A stretch of 10,344 nucleotides of DNA from Actinomycetota bacterium (GTDB taxonomy: Bacteria > Actinomycetota > Humimicrobiia > Humimicrobiales > Humimicrobiaceae): positions 1 to 10,344 of the forward strand of contig JALHTA010000228.1 in NCBI GenBank assembly GCA_022865545.1. Direction: 5' to 3'. Under the pieces are notes generated by a model, which saw only the letters and a list, made by a program, of their open reading frames with translations, searched no databases and was not told the DNA's origin. A program made the position numbers and the translations under genes. Positions 6,093-10,344 of the stretch are shown one piece after another (position 1 is the first letter of the stretch; each line of letters opens with the position of its first letter).

Positions 6093-6894
6093 AAAAGCTG
6101 GAGCAGAAATAGGGGTTTTTGGAGGATCAGGTTTTTATTCATTTCTTGAGGACACTACAGAGATTGATATAAAGACACCTTATGGTGACCCGTCAGACAA
6201 GGTCGTGACGGGGGAAGTCAGAGGCAAAAAAGTCGCTTTCTTGCCAAGACATGGGAAAAATCATGACCTGCCCCCTCATATGATAAATTTTAGGGCAAAT
6301 ATCTATGCCATGAAGGAGCTAGGCGTAAAATATATCTTTGGACCCTGCGCCTCGGGAAGCCTTCAACCCCATATAAAACCCGGGCAATTTGTAATATGCG
6401 ACCAGTTTGTCGACAGGACCAAAGGACGCAAGGATACTTTTTTTGACGGTCCCAAGACTGTACATATAGCTATGGCACAGCCATATTGTCCTGATCTCAG
6501 GAAGATCGTCATAGAAAGCGCAAAAGAACTTGATATAGACCATCACCCGAAGGGTACGGTTGTCATTATCCAGGGTCCCAGGTTCTCTACGGTAGCTGAG
6601 AGCAAATGGTTTGCTTCGCAAAAGTGGGAAGTGATAAATATGACACAATATCCTGAGAGCTATCTGGCAAGAGAACAGGAGATATGCTATGTGAACATAT
6701 CGCTTATAACCGATTATGATGTCGGACTCGAAGGACATCCGGGTATCGCTCCGGTAAACATGGAAGAAGTTGTAAAAGTATTTAATGAAAATAATGAAAA
6801 GTTAAAGAATCTTCTTTTTAAAGCTATTGAGAAGATACCTGAAGGAAGGCAGTGTATCTGTTCAAGGGCATTAAAGGATGCAATAATAAGCTAG
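6085..6894 (+). CDS. mtnP: S-methyl-5'-thioadenosine phosphorylase
   Basis: This enzyme splits methylthioadenosine, the by-product of polyamine and other SAM-dependent reactions, with phosphate into adenine and methylthioribose-1-phosphate. The 269 residues are normal for the trimeric PNP/MTAP family. Visible are the phosphate-binding IGVFGGSGFYSFLED (9-23) and FLPRHGKNHDLPPH (52-65), FGPCASGSLQP (85-95), GTVVIIQGPRFSTVAESKWF (157-176), the substrate methionine region INMTQYPESYLARE (184-197) and SLITDYDVGLEGHPG (206-220). The aspartates 210 and 212 of TDYD are the feature that selects 6-aminopurines, arguing for MTA (and perhaps adenosine) over inosine or guanosine. The ATG at 6085 has GGAAGGA at 6072-6078, 6 bases upstream, and overlaps the kinase stop by 8 bases, so the two are translationally coupled. 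No other methionine-salvage gene (mtnA, mtnK) lies in the window. Confidence 0.94.
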   Translation: MSEKAGAEIGVFGGSGFYSFLEDTTEIDIKTPYGDPSDKVVTGEVRGKKVAFLPRHGKNHDLPPHMINFRANIYAMKELGVKYIFGPCASGSLQPHIKPGQFVICDQFVDRTKGRKDTFFDGPKTVHIAMAQPYCPDLRKIVIESAKELDIDHHPKGTVVIIQGPRFSTVAESKWFASQKWEVINMTQYPESYLAREQEICYVNISLITDYDVGLEGHPGIAPVNMEEVVKVFNENNEKLKNLLFKAIEKIPEGRQCICSRALKDAIIS

Positions 6895-6899
6895 ATAAT

Positions 6900-8042
6900 A
6901 TGAAAATAGTAATAGCATCAGATAAATATAAAGGCAGCCTCTCCGCACTGGAAGTCTGCCAGGTAATAGGTAGGACCATAAAAGAGCTGGCACCGGATCT
7001 TGAAGTTGTCTTAAGTCCGATGGCTGACGGCGGCGATGGTACGGTAGAAACACTGATAGAGAGCCTTGAAGGAAAGCTCGTAGAGCTTAAGGTAAAAGGC
7101 CCCCTTGGAGAGCCAGTAAAGGCCAGATTTGGAATTATAGGCAGCAGCACTGCAGTAATAGAGATGGCATCGGCTTCAGGTCTTGTCCTTGTACCAGCCG
7201 GTAAACGAAATCCTATGGAAACTACGACATTTGGCACCGGGGAACTTATCTTAAAAGCTATTGATATGGGAAGTAAAAAGATAATAGTCGGTATAGGCGG
7301 CAGTGCGACAAATGATGGTGGTATGGGAATGGCCCAGGCCCTTGGCTACAGACTGCTTGACTCTAACGGTGATCTATTAGGTTTTGGGGGGAAAGAACTT
7401 GCAAGGCTTTCAAGTATAGATGATGCAGGTATTAACAGTAAGCTTCTATCGACAATTATCGAAATCGCAAGTGATGTAGATAATCCCTTATACGGTAAAA
7501 AGGGAGCTGCTTATGTTTATGGTCCCCAAAAAGGAGCCGGTCCGGAAATGGTAAAGAACCTTGATGAGGGATTAAAAAATTATGCACAAATAGTAGCCAG
7601 GGACCTCAAAAAAGATATTGCCGGCCTTCCGGGTGCCGGGGCAGCAGGAGGGCTCGGGGCAGGACTTGTGGCATTTGCAGGGGGGGTATTAAAACCAGGG
7701 ACTGATATAGTGATAGAAACAACCGGTCTTGAGGATAAAATAAAGGATGCGGACCTTATTATAACTGGCGAGGGAGCAATGGATGACCAGACTTTTTATG
7801 GCAAAAGTGCCTATGGGGTCGCAAAGCTTGCCTCAAAGTACGGTATTCCGGTAATCACCATAAACGGATCTGTACTTTCAAATAGAAGTAATATAGATGA
7901 AAAAAACTCTTCACTTTTTAGTGGAAATTTTTCTATAATAGATAGGCCCATGAGTTTGGAGGAAGCGATAAGGGATGCTGAAGAGCTCCTTTCGGGTGCA
8001 GCGGCTGAGATAATCAGCTTTTACCTGAGGATCGCAAAGTAA
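6900..8042 (+). CDS. glxK: Glycerate 2-kinase (GlxK/GarK family)
   Basis: This enzyme phosphorylates (R)-glycerate with ATP, in this family usually to 2-phosphoglycerate, feeding lower glycolysis. The 380 residues are the usual length. Blocks in order are MKIVIASDKYKGSLSA (1-16), SPMADGGDGTVETL (39-52), GPLGEPVKARFG (67-78), IEMASASGLVLVP (87-99), RNPMETTTFGTGELI (103-117), IVGIGGSATNDGGMGMAQAL (129-148), SDVDNPLYGKKGAAYVYGPQ (191-210), GAGAAGGLGAGLVAF (245-259) and IITGEGAMDDQTFYGK (287-302). The last block is commonly GEGRLDSQT..GK, so the arginine position is alanine here. I chose the ATG at 6900 because MKIVIA is the conserved family N-terminus. The same frame stays open back to a GTG at 6852, inside mtnP, adding 16 residues that do not look like the family. 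The ATG has no close Shine-Dalgarno and starts 5 bases after the mtnP stop, suggesting translational coupling. Confidence 0.93.
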   Translation: MKIVIASDKYKGSLSALEVCQVIGRTIKELAPDLEVVLSPMADGGDGTVETLIESLEGKLVELKVKGPLGEPVKARFGIIGSSTAVIEMASASGLVLVPAGKRNPMETTTFGTGELILKAIDMGSKKIIVGIGGSATNDGGMGMAQALGYRLLDSNGDLLGFGGKELARLSSIDDAGINSKLLSTIIEIASDVDNPLYGKKGAAYVYGPQKGAGPEMVKNLDEGLKNYAQIVARDLKKDIAGLPGAGAAGGLGAGLVAFAGGVLKPGTDIVIETTGLEDKIKDADLIITGEGAMDDQTFYGKSAYGVAKLASKYGIPVITINGSVLSNRSNIDEKNSSLFSGNFSIIDRPMSLEEAIRDAEELLSGAAAEIISFYLRIAK

Positions 8043-8093
8043 AAGAATAATATAATAAAATGATTTAATAAGGATTTAATCGGAGGTTTTAAA

Positions 8094-8987
8094 ATGAAAC
8101 TGATCGGCGGAGTAGAGATCGATAGTATTGAAAAAATAGCAAGCGGCAAGGTAAGGGAGATGTTTTCCTTTAATAATGAACTCCTTATTGTCACTACTGA
8201 CCGCATCTCTGCATTTGATTATATACTTGATTCCCTTATTCCTGTTAAAGGCATAGTGCTTAACAAAATATCAAATTTCTGGTTTAAATATTTAAAAGAC
8301 ATAATCGAAAATCATTTAATTGAGACAGATGTAGAAAAATTCCCAAAGTTTTTAAAAAGACATAAGGAAACACTGAAGGGAAGGTCCGTAATAGTAAAGA
8401 AAGTTAAAATATTTCCCATAGAATGCGTTGTAAGGGGATATATTACCGGTTCAGGCTGGGAAGATTATTCAAAGACCGGCAAAATAGGGGATCTTAAGCT
8501 TCCAAAGGGTCTAACGAAATGTGATAGATTGCCCGAGGTTATTTTTACGCCTTCCACAAAGGAAACATCCGGACATGATGTAGCCATTACAATAAATAAG
8601 GCAAAAAGGATATTTGGTGCAGATATAATAAATACTCTGCAGGCCAAGAGCATTGAACTATACCTTAAAGCTTCTGAATATGCATTGAGGAGAGGCATTA
8701 TAATTGCTGATACAAAATTTGAATTCGGAGTGACATCTGATGATAAAATAATACTTGCCGACGAAGTGCTTACACCTGATTCCTCAAGGTTCTGGCCGCT
8801 TGATGAATATGAAGCGGGCAGGGACCAGCACAGCTATGATAAGCAGTACGTCAGGGACTATCTGCTGTCTACAATATGGGACAGGAATTCAAAACCGCCA
8901 AAACTTCCTGAAGCTATAGCCAGGAAGACATCAGAGCGTTATATTGCAGCATATGAGAACCTGACTGGTCAGAAATTTGAGAGCTAA
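8094..8987 (+). CDS. purC: Phosphoribosylaminoimidazole-succinocarboxamide (SAICAR) synthase
   Basis: PurC joins CAIR and aspartate using ATP to make SAICAR in de novo purine synthesis. The 297 residues place it in the longer form of the family; E. coli PurC is about 237. Conserved blocks are SGKVREMFSF (17-26), IVTTDRISAFDYILDSLIP (32-50), KGIVLNKISNFWF (52-64), ECVVRGYITGSGWEDY (110-125), FTPSTKETSGHDVAIT (151-166), RGIIIADTKFEFG (200-212) and the signature ADEVLTPDSSRFWPLDEYEA (222-241), followed by DQHSYDKQYVRDYL. The ATG at 8094 has an ideal GGAGG at 8082-8086, 7 bases upstream, the strongest ribosome binding site in this run. It follows glycerate kinase by 51 bases with no terminator between, so it probably belongs to the same transcript. 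No other pur gene is in the window, so the purine pathway is scattered in this genome or continues elsewhere. Confidence 0.96.
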   Translation: MKLIGGVEIDSIEKIASGKVREMFSFNNELLIVTTDRISAFDYILDSLIPVKGIVLNKISNFWFKYLKDIIENHLIETDVEKFPKFLKRHKETLKGRSVIVKKVKIFPIECVVRGYITGSGWEDYSKTGKIGDLKLPKGLTKCDRLPEVIFTPSTKETSGHDVAITINKAKRIFGADIINTLQAKSIELYLKASEYALRRGIIIADTKFEFGVTSDDKIILADEVLTPDSSRFWPLDEYEAGRDQHSYDKQYVRDYLLSTIWDRNSKPPKLPEAIARKTSERYIAAYENLTGQKFES

Positions 8988-9006
8988 TGGGGGATAAGAC
9001 GATCAA

Positions 9007-9789
9007 TTGATAATAGATGTAGCCCTTTCAAATAATTTTGATCCGGAAAGTCTAAAAGTCGATATAGAAAATTCGGTTTGTGCTGTAATCGACGTCATAA
9101 GGGCCACTTCGACTATAGTTGCTCTTTTTGGAAGTGGTGTAAAAAGCATTATAGTAGCCGGTACGCTTGATGAGGCATACTCTCTCAAGAAGGCTTTCCC
9201 GGACAGGCTCCTTTGCGGAGAAAAGGGCGGTCTTAAACCGGATGGCTTTGATCATGGTAATTCACCCCTGGAATTTTCCACCCTGGAACTTTCGGGGCGC
9301 CAGGCAATACTTAAGACTACAAACGGTACTGAAGCTTTTATGAAAGCTACAGGATCCCCTGCGGTATTTTCACTTGCTGCATTAAATTTCAGGAATACGA
9401 TGGATGATGTCCTTGATAATGCTTTAAAAAATAAAAGGGATATACTTTTTTTATGTTCGGGAGAGATGGGAAAGATCGCATATGACGATGCCTATATAGC
9501 AGGTCTTGCAGTAAAGTATCTTCTCTCTAAACCTCATGATTTCATATATAGCGATAGCGCAAAACTGGTCCTCTCAGCAGTAATAGGGGACAGGTCGCTT
9601 ACTGATGCTCTTTCAAAATCCACACGTGCACAGTCTTTAAGAGGGGTGGGTCTTGGAGATGATATTGCATTCTGCTCAAGACTCAATGGCTATAATCTGA
9701 CGATCAGGGCCGGAGCTACCGGTGCAGTAAAGAATACCGGTATTGCAGGAAAAGAAAGCTTTATAGAGCTTGCTCTTTATAAAAGATAA
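9007..9789 (+). CDS. comB: ComB family phosphatase (2-phosphosulfolactate phosphatase homologue)
   Basis: ComB hydrolyses (R)-2-phospho-3-sulfolactate to sulfolactate in coenzyme M synthesis in methanogens and needs Mg2+. Homologues are common in bacteria without coenzyme M, where the substrate is mostly unproven. The 260 residues fit the family. Motifs visible are CAVIDVIRATSTIVALFGSG (25-44), GEKGGLKPDGFDHGNSPLEF (71-90), LKTTNGTEAF (102-111) and LFLCSGEMGKIAYDDAYIAG (147-166), which includes the conserved cysteine and the acidic pair before AG. Near the end is RAGATGAVKNTG (234-245). The start is TTG at 9007. The nearest Shine-Dalgarno-like run GGGGG (8989-8993) is 13 bases away, which is long, but IDVALSNNF is a natural family N-terminus and no better start exists. 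It lies 19 bases after purC in the same direction. The family is clear; the physiological substrate is not. Confidence 0.85.
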   Translation: MIIDVALSNNFDPESLKVDIENSVCAVIDVIRATSTIVALFGSGVKSIIVAGTLDEAYSLKKAFPDRLLCGEKGGLKPDGFDHGNSPLEFSTLELSGRQAILKTTNGTEAFMKATGSPAVFSLAALNFRNTMDDVLDNALKNKRDILFLCSGEMGKIAYDDAYIAGLAVKYLLSKPHDFIYSDSAKLVLSAVIGDRSLTDALSKSTRAQSLRGVGLGDDIAFCSRLNGYNLTIRAGATGAVKNTGIAGKESFIELALYKR

Positions 9790-9812
9790 ATAATTTAATA
9801 AATCCTTAAGAA

Positions 9813-9832
9813 GATCAGTCTTCCCTCTGATC
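9813..9832 (-). terminator. Weak hairpin at the 3' end of the lipoprotein gene
   Basis: GATCAG (9813-9818) and CTGATC (9827-9832) form a 6-bp stem with an 8-base loop that includes the lipoprotein gene's stop codon. On the minus strand it is followed by TTCTTAAGGATTT, which is only moderately T-rich. It may end the minus-strand transcript. It cannot serve comB in the usual way, since no T-tract follows on the plus strand. Confidence 0.3.
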
Positions 9833-10344
9833 ATCTCCGCAGTCTTCAAAATATACACGGCCTTCTACCATTGGAACATCCAGAGAGGATAGCCAGGCAT
9901 ATCCTTTGACTTCGATATCTATCTGAACTACATAGATCCCGGGATTTATTATATCATTTATCAAGACTTCGACCCTGGCTGTCTCTCCCGGTTCCAGGTC
10001 ATTTGGAAGTACGGAACGCGCAGTCTTGTCATATTCCACAAAGTCGACATCCTGCCCGTAAAAATGATAGCCTATCCTGACTGTATTTGTCCCACTGACC
10101 CTCCATGTGAAGTCAGAAGTATTTGTGACTTCTATAGCGACATAATTATCAGCATTACTGCAAAGATAGGAAGGCATATAGCCTGAGAGTTCTGCCCCTA
10201 ACTGGGCACTCTCAAAATCAACTGCCGCTACCACTTCTTCCTCTAAAGCTTCTGCCAGTTCCTCTATCTCTTCGGTGGTAAGCTCTTCTCCTGTTTTTGA
10301 TCCGCTATTTTCACCTGATGATACAGCAGCGGGGCTGCAGGATA
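9815..10344 (-). CDS. Probable lipoprotein with Ig-like domain (N-terminus beyond window edge)
   Basis: The frame is open from the stop at 9815 to the right edge, giving 175 visible residues; the start lies outside. The first visible residues are SCSPAAVSSGENSGS. A cysteine after a small residue, followed by a Ser/Gly/Asn-rich stretch, is typical of a lipoprotein just after its signal peptide, so Cys at 10337-10339 is the likely lipidated residue. Next is an acidic linker (EELTTEEIEELAEALEEE), then a beta-rich domain with VAIEVTNTSDFTW, VRIGYHFYG, ARSVLPNDLEPGETARVEVL, INPGIYVVQIDIEVKGYAWL and a short acidic tail. The asparagine-threonine turn, the LPxDLxPGE loop and the PGxYxLxxD-like strand fit an Ig-like beta sandwich seen in extracytoplasmic proteins. 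A GTG at 10234 could be mistaken for the start but would cut off the lipid anchor. The gene converges on comB with 25 bases between them. Its function is unknown. Confidence 0.75.
   Translation of the reverse strand, partial: SCSPAAVSSGENSGSKTGEELTTEEIEELAEALEEEVVAAVDFESAQLGAELSGYMPSYLCSNADNYVAIEVTNTSDFTWRVSGTNTVRIGYHFYGQDVDFVEYDKTARSVLPNDLEPGETARVEVLINDIINPGIYVVQIDIEVKGYAWLSSLDVPMVEGRVYFEDCGDDQRED

Noticed and set aside
6319..6738. Open frame opposite mtnP on the minus strand
   Set aside because: It is antisense to a well-conserved enzyme, and the product shows no recognisable domain.
6852..6899. Extended N-terminus of glycerate kinase from GTG at 6852
   Set aside because: The 16 extra residues lie inside mtnP coding sequence and do not resemble the family, which begins at MKIVIA; the GTG also has its GAAGGAAGG only two bases away.
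6824..7237. Open frame opposite the start of glycerate kinase on the minus strand
   Set aside because: It is antisense to conserved kinase blocks, and its Pro/Ser/Arg-rich product reflects the opposite-strand codons.

Overview
The window is an AT-rich bacterial chromosome segment. It uses many AGG/AGA arginine and ATA isoleucine codons, and some genes start with TTG. Most genes have Shine-Dalgarno sites, and there is one intrinsic terminator. The genes are bacterial in character (RarA, YjbQ, two-ACT aspartokinase, PfkB adenosine-kinase type, MTA phosphorylase, long-form PurC). The long PurC and the ComB homologue would fit an anaerobic, deep-branching Actinobacteria- or Firmicutes-like lineage, but this placement is an inference and the sequence alone does not fix it. 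I see no rRNA, tRNA, CRISPR array, transposase or phage gene.

Layout. (1) 1-1674, + strand: the C-terminal regulatory end of aspartokinase (lysC, cut by the left edge), then a complete asd and a strong intrinsic terminator. These are the first two enzymes of the aspartate-family amino acid pathway. (2) 1675-2074: a small degenerate zone holding a PadR-type regulator remnant fused in frame to one membrane segment. (3) 2083-2724, - strand: an unrecognised two-helix membrane protein with a good ribosome binding site. (4) 2725-3032: a 308-base gene-free stretch, most of it almost pure A+T (about 5% G+C over 2741-2940), with a 26-bp perfect palindrome and a hairpin, ending at a GC-rich 10-bp palindrome. 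(5) 3033-4844, - strand: yjbQ followed 3 bases later by rarA. (6) 4845-4964: divergent promoter region with a 16-bp palindrome overlapping a predicted -35 box. (7) 4965-9789, + strand: a tightly packed run of PfkB (adenosine) kinase, mtnP, glycerate 2-kinase, purC and a comB homologue. (8) 9815-10344, - strand: the end of an apparent lipoprotein with an Ig-like domain, cut by the right edge.

How the genes fit together. Region 7 looks like one transcription unit centred on purine nucleosides: MtnP splits methylthioadenosine into adenine and methylthioribose-1-phosphate, the PfkB kinase can return adenosine to AMP, and PurC is a de novo purine step. Glycerate kinase and ComB act on C3 hydroxy-acids at the C2 oxygen (one adds phosphate, the other removes it), so their presence is less obvious and is the most interesting functional question here. 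No clearly new multi-gene system is visible. The better leads are the extreme A+T island, the PadR remnant, the palindromic candidate operator, the C3-acid enzyme pair and several start-site details.
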